From Pelodera strongyloides (lineage: Eukaryota; Nematoda; Chromadorea; Rhabditida; Rhabditidae): a stretch of DNA of 64,000 nucleotides. The DNA lies in the NCBI GenBank assembly GCA_036852015.1, contig JAANDG010000086.1, forward strand, positions 186,001-250,000. Direction: 5' to 3'. Under the pieces are notes generated by a model that did no database searches, had not been told where the DNA came from, and saw only the letters and a program-made list of their open reading frames with translations. The translations under genes were made by a program, and so were the position numbers. The first letter of the stretch is position 1. The number at the start of each line of letters is the position of its first letter. Positions 37,361 through 48,206 of this stretch are shown here, piece by piece.

Positions 37361-40300
37361 CGTTCAATTCACAAGACGTTGTTGGGAAGGTCACAATTCG
37401 ACGAAGCCTCACTTGAGACTTATTTGGTCAACTTTGAGAGACTGAGTCGACTTCATCAGGAGCTCAACGGAGTGGAGGTTTGCAGTGCTTGAGTATGGGT
37501 TCAGTAATTTTGTTCAGTAAGGACTAAGGACTCCTCCACTAACACTAGGGCAAGGGTCAAGGTTTAAATTGTCGCCAAGTTGCTTTATTTCTGGCACGTT
37601 TATAGGAAAAAATTTGCAACTTGAAAGAACGGTAAGTTGAAAACAATCAACAAAACCTTACCCACCTATGGAATTCAAAAAGTGTGGCTTCAGGTGTCTC
37701 ATGAAGCTACCGAAGGACAATTCCGAGCTTTCACCACCCAATTGGAGCAAGTGGAACCAGCGAGACCAGATTTACTCCCATTTCTGTTCGAAGGAGATAT
37801 CATTCTGACTGATAATCAGCTACAATCCATGATTAAGTGAGTGGTTAAATTATCCATTTATTCGTTGTTAGTGGCCTTATATTGTCAAAACTTGCGCGAT
37901 ACTTTGTTGTCGTAATAAATGTAATGTTACGTTATTGATTGATGTTTATTGATCGCCTACGCTACTGTACTGGCATGACTATGTAGGAGTATGGTGATAT
38001 ATTTTCTTATAAATTTTCTTATAAATATATTTTCTTATAAATTTGATATATTTTCTTTTCTTATAAACGAACCTCAAGCTGATCGTTACATGTGGCTTAA
38101 TTTGACAACCTTCTCATCATCATTTATATGATGCACACTTATATATTTTATATAATGTGTCAATAAATTATTATTAATTATTATTATATATTTCAAAGTA
38201 TGCGCATCATTATTTGTAAATTACTAAACATTATAAAGAACCACGAATATAAATAAATAAGTACATTACAGGGAAGCAGAGGAAGATCTGACAAAGATGA
38301 AAAATGGAACGAAGAAATTTCCGCGGAAACCCCGAGCGTTGACTTCAAATCTTTCCACGCGGTGGACATCATTTCCGATTCCGTTTATGATTACTAGTGG
38401 AGGTGCGCTTTGTGATCACAATGAAACTTTGGAGGTTCGCGGAGAGAAAGAGGCGTTGAAACTTGAAACCTTCTCATCGCGCAACATTCGCGCACAGTTT
38501 TCGCGCACAGTGTTCGCGCACAGTTTTCGCGCACAGTTTTCGCTATGCACAACTCAAAGCTTCAATAATGAACGCGTTCATTACAGCACAAAGACATCTG
38601 AATGAGGATAGTAAACTTTGATGAAAAAGTTTAGTTGCTTTTCCAGAATTATGAAATGCTTTATGTTTGTTTGCAGTGAATGAAGCTGCGGTGCTGGCCG
38701 GAGTGAGGAGATGGGAAGATGAAACCTGCATCACTTTCCAGAGAGTTTCTTCCCCAGTGAATGGGGGAGGACTTCAATTTATTAGAGGAGATGGGTAGGT
38801 GTTGTTAAACTGTCTACTCGGCCTCTCTCTCTCTCACTCTCTCTGTGTCTCTCCAACACTGCGGTAGGTAGAAAAACTCTGTTCGTGAACCCGAGCACGC
38901 AGATCTTGGGATGGTCACCAACGATATATTCAGCTGATAGGGCATAATCTCATCAGAATCACTTTCAAATATCTTACTTCCTTCAGGTGTTATTCCTACA
39001 TTGGGAGGACTGGGAATCAATTCCAGCAGGTATCGATTGGTTACGGATGCGAATCGTTGGGAACTGTCACCCACGAAATGGGTATTTTATCTTTTTTTAG
39101 TTTCTTATATTCTCTCGTTTTATACAAGTTTGCTTTAGGGGCTGTTTATCGATCGGCCAAGTTTGTGCGATTCATTTCAAAGTTCACTGTTTTAAACTAC
39201 ATGGAACATGTTCCGTTCGATTCGTATTCTGGCGCGATGCAGAATGGGAATCAGTTCCGCTACGGAAGATTTCCGCGCGGATTATTTTCCCAGAACATGT
39301 TTCCATTTTTGAAGTTCCGTGCATCTCGAGAATACGGGCTATATTAGTTCTACACATTTCCTTCACTTTTCAGCACACGCTCTTGGATTCTATCACGAAC
39401 AAGCGAGGAGTGACCGCGACTATTTCGTATCAATTATCACGCAAAATATTCAGTCAACGTCTGTTTTTTATTGATATTTATTGTATTTATTGAAGCCTCC
39501 TTAGACAGCTGTGTTACAATCTATACGCTGAACGCTCAGGAACAAAAAATTAAACTCGACATTGCACTATACTGCCTTTCTGAGTAGTGCCCTGAACCAT
39601 TTCACAGCGTGAAATTCAAATCCATCAGATTTTCGGGATAAATTACAATAATATGTACATTCAGCTATCTGTCACAGTTCTCCAAACAAGCCGCGTCAAC
39701 TGTTGTTGATTACGGTGTCACCTACGATTACGGATCGGTGATGCACTACGACCAGACGGTATGCTAATTTTGGCGTACAGTACCTGAAAAGGGTGTCGTA
39801 CAATGTAGAATGATAATAATATTCGCAGAACTGATAACGCAACATATATGTGTACTAAATATATTCACACATATGAGTGTCCTCTTTCTGTGAAAGTAAC
39901 ATAGACTCTGAATCTGTAACCGAATTCCGACGAAAAACACGAAAAGAACTTCAGTGGTTTTCAGAGTTTTTCGGCAAATAATGGAATTACGATCCGTACA
40001 TTGGATACTAATTACCAGTACACAATTGGACAACGAATTGGACCATCTTTTGCAGATGTCAAACAAATGAATTTGGCATATTGTGCAGGTTGGTGATTCC
40101 GAGTAAAGAAAAATTTAGTCGTATGTGTAGCCAACTTTGTAAACTGAGACAGGTTTTCGTAAACTCAGGTATACAGTAGCATAGGGCGTAAAGTCAGGGA
40201 ATACAATGTAACGAATCATCTGGGACGATCTTAACTGAATATCATCACCGAGTTCCCCCAGAGAAAACTCGGTAACGTTGTTTGATTTTCAGCGCTATGT

Positions 40301-43300
40301 AAAAATCAGCTGAACTGTCTGAATGGAGGTTACACGGATCCCAAAAATTGCGCGCAATGTCGTTGTCCTGATGGATATGCAGGTTAGTGAAGCACTTTGG
40401 GGAAACCTTTATGTTTAGTTGCGTGCAAATTATAAGGTACACCGCTTTTCAGAGAAGTATCATCGACTGGGCTGATAATTTTGCTGACAAATTTAAACTT
40501 TTAACGGGACAGGCCCATGAAATAAACCATTTACATAATTCTACTGATAATTTTTTCCTTTCTCCTTTTTTCAAAGCGACATGACATGTGGTTTGTCAGA
40601 CATATCCTGGACAGCCGCATTTCCATGTATATTATTTAATTTTCTGTTAGCATTTGTAAAGTTACCGCAAGAAGGTGAATGAGGAAGTGCATTCGCATGA
40701 AACTTTATGAAAGCCCAGTTGCAATATTTCTCAGGTACATTGTGCAATCAGGCTGCCGCGAGCGGCGCGGCCTGTGGGCCCAGCGCGCTCACCGCAACCG
40801 CCCAAATGCAGAACATTGGTGCCCAGGGTGCCGCGACGTGCAATTACGTCATTACGGTAAGTCTCGTATAATCCTTTTTTGTCTTCTATCAAACGACCTG
40901 TCTTCTATCAATCCAGTATACCTCTTCACTTATATATAATATGTTGATTATCGCATAATAGCATAGCGAACCTTTAAGACCATGCCAGTCGTCATAGGTA
41001 GTTCCCGTGTTTATGCATAGCTGTTTATGCGTAGGCTCGTGTTTTAGGCCTTAGGTCAAGGATTTTCACTGTGTTAGTAGCGTTGCTGCTCTACTGACGG
41101 AAAGTTTCTTGAAAACATTCACAATTTCCAGGCGCCAGCAGGAAAGAAAGTCTACTTTGAAATCACGCAGTTCAACTTCCCAGCACAAACCACATGTAGC
41201 AGCGTTTACCTGGAATTGAAATATTTCGCGGATAAAGTTAGAACTGGAGCTAGGTGAGGTAGCACGTTTTTTCTGCACTGAACTGTTGATAAAAGGTGCC
41301 TATTGTTTGGAAGCGGTAGCAGTGTGCAGCTGGTTTCTCTGGCCGTTTGCACGAACGCGCCGGGAGGCTCCCAGCCTCCCAGTGGGAGGGTGAGAGAAAG
41401 AGAGGGATCAGACGAATCGGAAATCGAGAGCCAAATTCTCCCACCCAGGGAGGTTCCCGCTGTTCGTGCATACTGATGTTCCGCTAAAAAAGTACATGTT
41501 GTCATTTATCCGTAATATGATTGCTAACATTTCAAACAAGCTTTCCGCAATAACATAACGGGACAGTTCTCATTCTAGATTATGCCAAAGTTTCCCTGGA
41601 GGACTTCGCACAGAGAACGAGCAACTTGTCGTTCTATACCGCGGAGCATGGAGTTCACAGTTTGGAATCCAGTTCAGATACGGTAGATTTCTCTTGACTA
41701 TCGAAAGTATAGATCAGTTCAGTAGGCACCACTGTGGAACTCCAAACGAAAAGATTGGAGGCTGAGGCACTATTAACTGATCATATCTCTAGATCCTCTT
41801 GACTCTCCAGCAACAGTTTCCTCGTCGTCAACGACAACCACGACAAGGACCACCACGACAACCACAACGAGGACCACGACAACGACACAAAGAACGACCA
41901 CTCGTCCTAGACCAACTACCACGCGAACTACTCCGCAAACAACGTATGTGAATACTGCTACAGTATCTGGGTTAATTGCTCGAAGAAGCTCGAATATCAA
42001 GCGTGTCTTATTGTTAGCTGCATACAAATAATGCAAGAATATACGAACCTGAGCGTTCTTTGGAACTTTCGGCAACTCTATTTCAGCACCCGACAGCCTC
42101 AAACCACAGTACCTTGGTGGCTGACACTTGGTCCAAATAGTGGAACAACTGTGGGACCACCTGTGGGACCATGGCCCAATGGTGAGATTTACATAAACAC
42201 CCAGAGCGTGGCTACATTCTATCTCAATAAATTTCAATAAAAATAACTACTTTTGAAACATCGATCCAAATAAGGATCCCGATCAGATAATAAATAAATA
42301 AATAAATATGAAAGATCAATAAAACAAGCTAAATGAAGTTTTAATTTTTTGAAATCTTACTCGTACTATTAGATTTTTATTGGTTTTTGTACTGTAGCCC
42401 CTTTCTTTGATTTTCCTCACATTGAACCATCTGAAAAAAAATATTATTATTAATTAATTAATGTTAAAAAAAATACACCAAAAATGCATCAGACCATGAA
42501 AAAAAAGATAAACATATAAAAATAAACATAAACATATAAACAGATGACCGATAAGATTAGCAATGATATTTGGCATGCTGCGTGTGGTATATTGTTGAAA
42601 AATAATTAATTAATTATTACTTATTAATTTAGGCGGTTGCACCAACTGGTCAGTCTGCTCTGCCGGATGTGGTGGATGTGGAACACAAGATAGAACGCAA
42701 GTTTATAAAGTCTTTATTTGGCCTTTTAATACATACTCAAGGTCACTCTTCGCTGGCGTGCCGGTCATTTATGAAGCACGCGTGCGGCATCCAATCCGCT
42801 GACATGCAGCACGCGTGCTTTTTGACTTAAATGACCGCACGCCAGCGAAGAGTCAGCCATGTATATGTTCATGTATGTAGACAGTCATCTATATTATATG
42901 GATAGTGGATTACCGCATACAGTCACCTAGCTTTGCCTTTCATAAATTGATAGCAGTCTTTTTCTTAGCTTTAACATATCTTAACCTCCAGGTGCCCCTA
43001 TGGAGTAGACCGCCGTTACTGTAACACTTCACCTTGCCCTGGAGGCTTCTGCTGCCGACCGTTCATTTATGTGATACAGGGATTCTGTGCCAGGCCACTT
43101 ACTGATGAGAATCTGGTAAGAAATTCGGTGGGCCGATTTGGCGCCGCACGGGCGATAGTACTTTAGCGCGCGAATAGCCGAAAAAGTAGGCAATGATTCT
43201 AGCTAAAGCCCGTAAATATTTACCTTATAGAGAGATCAACTCGAAGGCCAACTGAGAGATAGAGCCGGCTATGCAAGTGACGCAGACGGTAAGGAGACCG

Positions 43301-43407
43301 TAGGTTTGGAAACTACCGCCAATGATGCTCTTGGGAGTACTGTAGCTCCCGGCCAATCAGGATCCATTGAAATTGCTGACGATGGACAGGACTTTCTAAA
43401 GGCTTAG
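37361..43407 (+). CDS. Astacin metalloprotease with EGF, CUB and TSP1 domains (NAS-36/37/38 type)
   Basis: A zinc endopeptidase secreted to the cuticle or matrix; C. elegans NAS-36 and NAS-37 help shed the old cuticle. Exons: 37361-37477, 37694-37836, 38272-38402, 38677-38794, 38987-39081, 39374-39458, 39665-39758, 39965-40088, 40293-40382, 40735-40856, 41132-41253, 41579-41682, 41793-41943, 42087-42181, 42633-42696, 42992-43115, 43231-43407; 651 codons. Prodomain about 1-100 with [13 protein letters not shown], whose Asp should hold the zinc latent. Catalytic domain from about 105 with the zinc site [12 protein letters not shown] (about 199-210) and Met-turn SVMHY; EGF about 300-333 (six Cys); CUB about 335-450; Thr-rich mucin-like linker about 450-500; TSP1 about 530-575 ([20 protein letters not shown]); then a Cys-rich piece and a polar tail. 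The signal-peptide exon was not found. The intron 42697-42991 needs a GC donor. Which NAS paralogue it is cannot be settled here. Confidence 0.94.
41341..41474. mobile_element. MITE with TIR GGCCGTTTGCACGAACG, copy 2
   Basis: In the astacin intron 41254-41578. The left end GGCCGTTTGCACGAACGC and the internal CCCAGTGGGAGGGTGAGAGAAAGAGAGGGATCA match the copy at 15288-15420. The right end TGTTCGTGCATAC is degraded. Confidence 0.75.
42697..42698 (+). other. GC splice donor (GC-AG intron) in the TSP1 domain
   Basis: The exon must end in phase 2 after AGAAC to join the next exon at 42992. The bases there are GCAAGT, the standard context of a GC donor. The nearest GT, a few bases on, puts the next exon out of frame and into a stop. 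Confidence 0.75.
42742..42855. mobile_element. Palindromic element, TIR ACTCTTCGCTGGCGTGC
   Basis: A near-perfect palindrome in the GC-AG intron of the astacin. ACTCTTCGCTGGCGTGCCGGTCATTTA at the left is mirrored by TAAATGACCGCACGCCAGCGAAGAGT at the right, with inner arms AAGCACGCGTGC/GCACGCGTGCTT. No ORF. It should fold into one long hairpin in the pre-mRNA. Confidence 0.8.
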
Positions 43408-43572
43408 GTGATTCTTTTTTTTCCAGAAATTTTTTTCCAGAAAGTTAAATTTATAAGCGAATAGACTTTCTTTAGATGTGCATGTTTTCTTCTCCTCGTT
43501 TCATCAGTGCAAAAATCCATTTACTTTGCTCAAATACTCTGCCATTCATCAAATCTTTATTAATTTTATTGC

Positions 43573-43578
43573 AATAAA
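43573..43578 (+). terminator. Poly(A) signal candidate for the astacin
   Basis: AATAAA, 165 bp after the TAG stop at 43405-43407. A second AATAAA-like site follows near 43607. Confidence 0.6.
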
Positions 43579-44083
43579 ACATGGGTAATAACGCAATTAT
43601 GTTGAGAATAAATTTTGAGAATCCAGTCATTTGAATATTTAATTTTTCGTTTTGTTAATGTGTTAATACAATTAATAATATCAATAAATCACGTTTATTT
43701 GTGTTGAAAAGAGGACATTTACGAGAATTTACGAGAATTTACAACTACGCGTGGGTGCGAGAAGATAACCGTAATTTAATGCAATACAACGAACTGAAAA
43801 TGGGTATAAATGATGTGACAATGGTGATATGCTGACAGTGCTAATTATGCAAATCATTAGTGAAAAATTATGCTGTGGTTGCATTTTATACTAATGAGAT
43901 CGAATATTTTTCCTTTGAAACAATTGCAATATTCCTACAGCAAGTTTGAAATGATGTAAAATACTAGCTTGAAATTATGTGAAGAGATTTCGATCATCAA
44001 AGACCACAAAATATTGATTAGTTGTTCAACGATCGAAGATCATATCCTAACTACAAAGATCAAAGATCAAAGATCACCGTCCA

Positions 44084-44176
44084 GTCTGGTAATACGAGCA
44101 GCTTAGGTAAGGTCGGCCTGCTCTTCCATAGAGGCGGTAGTAGGCGAGGAAGCCGTCAGTGCCAGACGTGACCACG
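44084..44176 (-). CDS. Isolated exon-like ORF ending in a stop, function unknown
   Basis: On the minus strand a T-rich tract ending TTTTTTTAG at 44177 is followed by an open frame that runs to TGA at 44084-44086. It reads about 30 residues rich in aromatics and Gly/Arg (DGFLAYYRLYGRAGRPYLSC), which looks like a real C-terminus. No upstream exons were found in the repeat-rich DNA beyond, so it could be a decayed fragment or a chance ORF. I do not recognise a family. Confidence 0.3.
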
Positions 44177-44514
44177 CTAAAAAAATTGCTGTTTTAATAT
44201 ATTCGTAGATTTTAGACTTGCAGATATGATATGTGTAGTGGCGTTGGTTGAAGCGCTTGCTACTCGATAACACAGTCTGTCAAAATAAAACACGGCCCCG
44301 ATACAGTTTATTCGCTTATGCTTGTACGTCGAAATATCTTTTGAAAAAAGACACAATGGTCGCTTGTTACACAGTTCGTAGGCCCAAGCAAATCTTCGGC
44401 AGTAGGCGGAAAGTACGAGAGGATTCTATGGACGAAATGTGGGGAATTTCGAAAATTTAATTTTTGAATAAAAAATATCTTTATAAAAATACATATTTTA
44501 GAAACGGTTCTTTA

Positions 44515-45215
44515 TGGATTAAATTGAAACTAGTAAGCGCCCAAGATTAGCCAATTCTGAACATTTCTGCAAAAAAATTAGCTCGATACACCCCATATTC
44601 TTCGAGAAAATTGGGACAGCGCGAAACACATCGTTATTTTAGTGGAAAATAGCCAAAAATGATGATGTAAAAAAAATTATTTTTCAATACCTCAAACGTT
44701 ATGGATCAATTTGAAACTAGCAAGCGCCCAAGAATAGACAATTTTGAAGATTCCTGCGCGAAAATGAGCTTGATACACCTCATATTCATCGAAAAATTTG
44801 GGACAGCGCAAAACACATCGTTATTTTCACCAAAAACAAAAAATGCGAAAGTATATAATAATAATTTATTACGCACAAAGACAATCAAAGAAAGCAATGT
44901 AACGTTGCTTAGATTGCAGTAAATATTATTTTTTCATACCTCAAAGTTCATATATCATATTAAAACTAGTAAGCGCCCTAGAATAAACAATTTTGAACAT
45001 TTCTATGAAAAAATTTGCTTGATACACGTCATTTTCTTCGAGAAAAAGGGCACAGCGCGAAACATGTCGTCATTTTCACAGTAAATAGCCGAAAATGGTG
45101 ATGTAAAAAATATTATTTTTCAACACCGCAAACATTCTGGATCAATTTGAAACTAGAAAACGCCCAAGAATAGACAATTTTGAACATTACTGCAGTTTTC
45201 AGGAAAATTAGCAAC
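44515..45215. repeat. Tandem repeat of about 187 bp, four copies
   Basis: The shared core GAAACTAG(T/C)AAGCGCCCAAGA recurs at about 44526, 44713, 44963 and 45149, followed each time by (A)ACAATTTTGAACATT, then CTTGATACAC and GGGACAGCGCGAAACA. Spacings are 187, 250 and 186 bp. The longer one holds a ~63-bp insertion, AT-rich at about 44826-44925. The copies are diverged, so it is not a young satellite. Confidence 0.8.
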
Positions 45216-46581
45216 ATCCTATATTAGAGTGCTTTGCGACAAAGGAAAATGTATCAAAGTCATTCGTTCGAGAAAACCTCTACAGCGCAAAATAACCTAT
45301 ATTTTACGCGACATGGGCTCAAATAACGGCTCAAATACCGCGGCTCCACCGCGGCTCAAATAACCTTGTTCGTTACGGGCTCTTAGCTGAGAGCATGCAG
45401 ATACGTTGCCATCCGCGTCTTCTCCAACACTCCCGATGCCGACGTCTACTTCGGGCAATCACCCTTTTATTGCGCTCTCGCCAGATGCAGGCGAGTGCAC
45501 CGACTACCCTTTCGCGGAAATGAGGCGAAGACTAGGCGAGAGCGCCGCGCACCCTTTTTATATTTGTTTGCATAGATTCTCGTCAGGTAGCCTTATTGTG
45601 GGCATACCATGCGAGCTTCTAGCGAAGACAGGGCGAAGTGCGCTGCGTGTAATGAATGACCTTTAGAAAGGCGGCGGAGGTCGTATTGATTATATTTGAC
45701 AGTCTAAATGTTCATTCGCGTAAATGCTTGCTACATTTAGTACGAAAATCGGCGTTTAAATCGGCTCTATTGAAGAATAGCGGTTCCATGGAAGTATAGC
45801 CGCTTCCTAGAAAATAACCGTTCCATGAAAGAGCCAACCGTCTCATTGAGGGTCGGAAGAAGACACACTAATCGTTGACCAAAGACGCTTGTTCAGTTAC
45901 TTATTTTTAGATATATAGAAAAACCACATCCGATACCAATTTCGTCGGCAAGCCACACTGAGGCAACTCGGTTGGTGCGCCGCGAAAAAATGGGGCTCGC
46001 CTCGCACTTTACCCAGCCTTAGCCGGGCGACTCTCGCTGGACTATCGGCGTCGCCCTCACTCTGGTATATCAGGCAAGCGTCTGGCGAAGCCCGGACTAC
46101 CTCACTTTTTCGAACCAGCCGAGCCTCGCACAGAAGATAGGAGCCCAGGGAACTCCTCTCGACTGCTAACGGACGGATATACACAGTAAAAACGTATTTT
46201 AATATTTCGGACCAACATGCCCTTGCCCACACATGAGACAGTCAACCACGGTGGAAAAGCTCCGCTGTACTGTCTCTCCTCTGGAAGTATAACCGTCGCA
46301 TGCGAGTCCCGTACAGAGGCTAACCGTCCCATTGAAGTATAGCCCATGAGTGAGCCAATCGTCAATCCGCGCATGCCGCTTATCGGCTTATATCAAGAAG
46401 TGTGTAACAGCACGTCGGGCGGACACTTTCACCTTTGTCCTTCCAAATCGAGAGTTCATAGACTAGATAAAATTTAGCCGCATGAGGATGAGGTGGTTTG
46501 AAACACCTGCATGCTACCAGCGACCTCATCCCTACTTACTCAAACAGTTATACCTTGAACTATATTTATTAGGACGAGTTG

Positions 46582-46939
46582 TTAAAGGGAATGTCAAGCC
46601 GGTTTTTCATGTTGGACTCAAAAAAAAGCTTATGTTTTGAAGGTAAGGAAAGTGAAAATAAAAATAAACAAAAACTTTCATATAGGAAGAAAAACTATTT
46701 CAAACCCCTTCAAAAAACTCCTTCAATATGGGATTCTGGTCATTCGGACAAAATCAGAACTATTCTCTGTCCGCAGGACCGTTTGCTGTTAGACAGCAAA
46801 GAAAAAGAGGAGGGCGCGAGAGAAATTTTTTTAAGTCAGCAAAGAAAAAGAGGAGAGCGCGAGAGAAATTTTGTAAACTACGGTATTTGTGACAGCGTGT
46901 TATAGAATATCTGTGAATCAGGCTTGACATTCGCTTTAA
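46582..46939. mobile_element. TTAA-flanked TIR element, ends AAAGGGAATGTCAAGCC
   Basis: It starts TTAAAGGGAATGTCAAGCC and ends GGCTTGACATTCGCTTTAA, a 19-bp TIR with one mismatch inside a TTAA at each side. A 40-bp segment with AAAGAAAAAGAGGA(G)(G/A)GCGCGAGAGAAATTTT is duplicated in the interior (46797-46872). No transposase. Confidence 0.75.
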
Positions 46940-47378
46940 AGGGACAGGACCAGGGGGAAAAAGTTTTCTTCAACATACACGGCATGTCGGGAATTTCAGA
47001 AATGTGACTGTCCAAACCGCATTTCCTAAAACCGAACTCGCACAATTATTCGGCAGTAAACTATTCGAACAGGTACCGTACTCAGAATCAATGTTTGCTC
47101 TTTTAGTGCATTATAGTACTGGAAACGCTTTGATATAATCGTAAGGACGTTCTTCATTCGTTTAACAATTATTATGTAGAGAAGGAATGCTGATGGACGG
47201 ATACAACTGTAAAAACGTATAATAACCTTTCTGACTACGGTACCTGGCCGAAATGTTTGCCGTGCGGAATATCTCTGCGAGTTCTGGGTGTAAAGAAGTG
47301 CGGTTTTCGCAGTAATATTTCTGCAATTCCCTACATTCTGTGCAAGTAAATTGAGGAAAACTTTTTCGCGTCCCTTTG
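46936..47378. mobile_element. TIR element, ends AAAGGGAC...GAAAAAGTTTTC
   Basis: Directly abuts the previous element and shares its TTAA. The left end TTAAAGGGACAGGACCAGGGGG then AAAAAGTTTTCTTCAA is mirrored at the right by TTGAGGAAAACTTTTTCGCG then TCCCTTT. There is no coding capacity. Confidence 0.6.
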
Positions 47379-47926
47379 ACTCATTTATTGTAACCAAACA
47401 TGGATTTTCCTGGACAAAACTCGGTGCAATCACCAATTAATAGTTTAGAGGCACAAGGAGTTGTTAAAAACCTTAATCGACATACGAAATGGGGCCAAAT
47501 GTAAAGTCTGTTCCTAGTTTTACTTCATCGTGACGACTGTACAGCTATACTTCAATCCTTCTATGTGACGGTTGGCCATGGGCACAGCTACGGGGGGACT
47601 CCCATAGGGCGCTTGAGCCTGCCAAGGGACGATTGTCAATCTTGGAATTACTATATTTCCTTGGGACGGCTATTTTTGAATAGACCCGTAAAATCCATAG
47701 CACTTTTTATAGGGTTCAACTATTGTTATGGCAGAGTGCAGCGTGGCTTCTGGTTAATAATGTTTGTACTGAAAACAACATTATTTTGAATGATAATAAC
47801 TGTCCTAATTAGTCTACAATCAACTTCCCAACACATTCTTAATTTAATTTCTGCGTTTCCCAGTTTCTGTGATTTTATTTCAAAACAAATAGTGGTCGTC
47901 AAAAAATTAGCGAACTGCAAAAATTA

Positions 47927-47982
47927 GGGCGGGGCCAAAATGATAATGGACGCACAATTTTCCGAGATTTTAGGCCCCGCCC
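47927..47982. repeat. Small inverted repeat GGGCGGGGCC/GGCCCCGCCC
   Basis: GGGCGGGGCCAAAA at 47928 is mirrored by TTAGGCCCCGCCC ending at 47982, in the 3' flank of the WDR31 gene. Confidence 0.6.
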
Positions 47983-48206
47983 ATCCTAGTTTCGGCCCCT
48001 ACGAACTGTGTGTTAAAAGTTCTAAAATACTACAAAAAAAAATACCTTCCATCAGACAATGCTGTGACAGCTAACAACGCCTCCCCGGTTGGAACGTTTT
48101 CCGTCCACAGACAAGCTAAACAGAAACAGATTTCCAAAAGGCAAGACAAAACTTAAGTTTTCGGAAATCCGTCGATTCTTGTATTTACTATATTGAAATT
48201 CATTCA

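Larger units (their letters stand above)
45758..47690. mobile_element. Possible 1.9-kb composite element with inverted flanks
   Basis: The left flank (45758-45850: TATTGAAGAATAGCGGTTCC, AGTATAGCCG, AGCCAACCGTC) resembles the reverse complement of the right flank (47562-47690: TATTCAAAAATAGCCGTCCC, AATATAG, GGCCAACCGTC). Another diverged set of these motifs lies at 46275-46360. The DNA between is GC-richer than the neighbourhood and includes the elements at 46582-46939 and 46936-47378. No transposase was seen. Boundaries are approximate. Confidence 0.35.
43408..48206. other. Repeat-rich intergenic region
   Basis: Between the convergent astacin (+) and WDR31 (-) genes. It holds the poly(A) region of the astacin, one exon-like ORF (44084-44176, -), a ~187-bp tandem repeat (44515-45215), a GC-richer block with inverted flanks (45758-47690), TIR elements at 46582-46939 and 46936-47378, and a small palindrome at 47927-47982. 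ORFs here, including those at 45406-45666 (+) and 45897-46232 (-), look like repeat sequence rather than genes. Confidence 0.6.

Noticed and set aside
37605..37631. 26-bp exon candidate (EKICNLKER) in the astacin prodomain
   Set aside because: Including it puts the next exon out of frame; direct joining of 37477 to 37694 keeps phase 0.
45406..46374. ORFs of 70-110 codons on both strands
   Set aside because: They lie in GC-richer repeat DNA with related sequence nearby, and show no domain, splice sites or conserved pattern.
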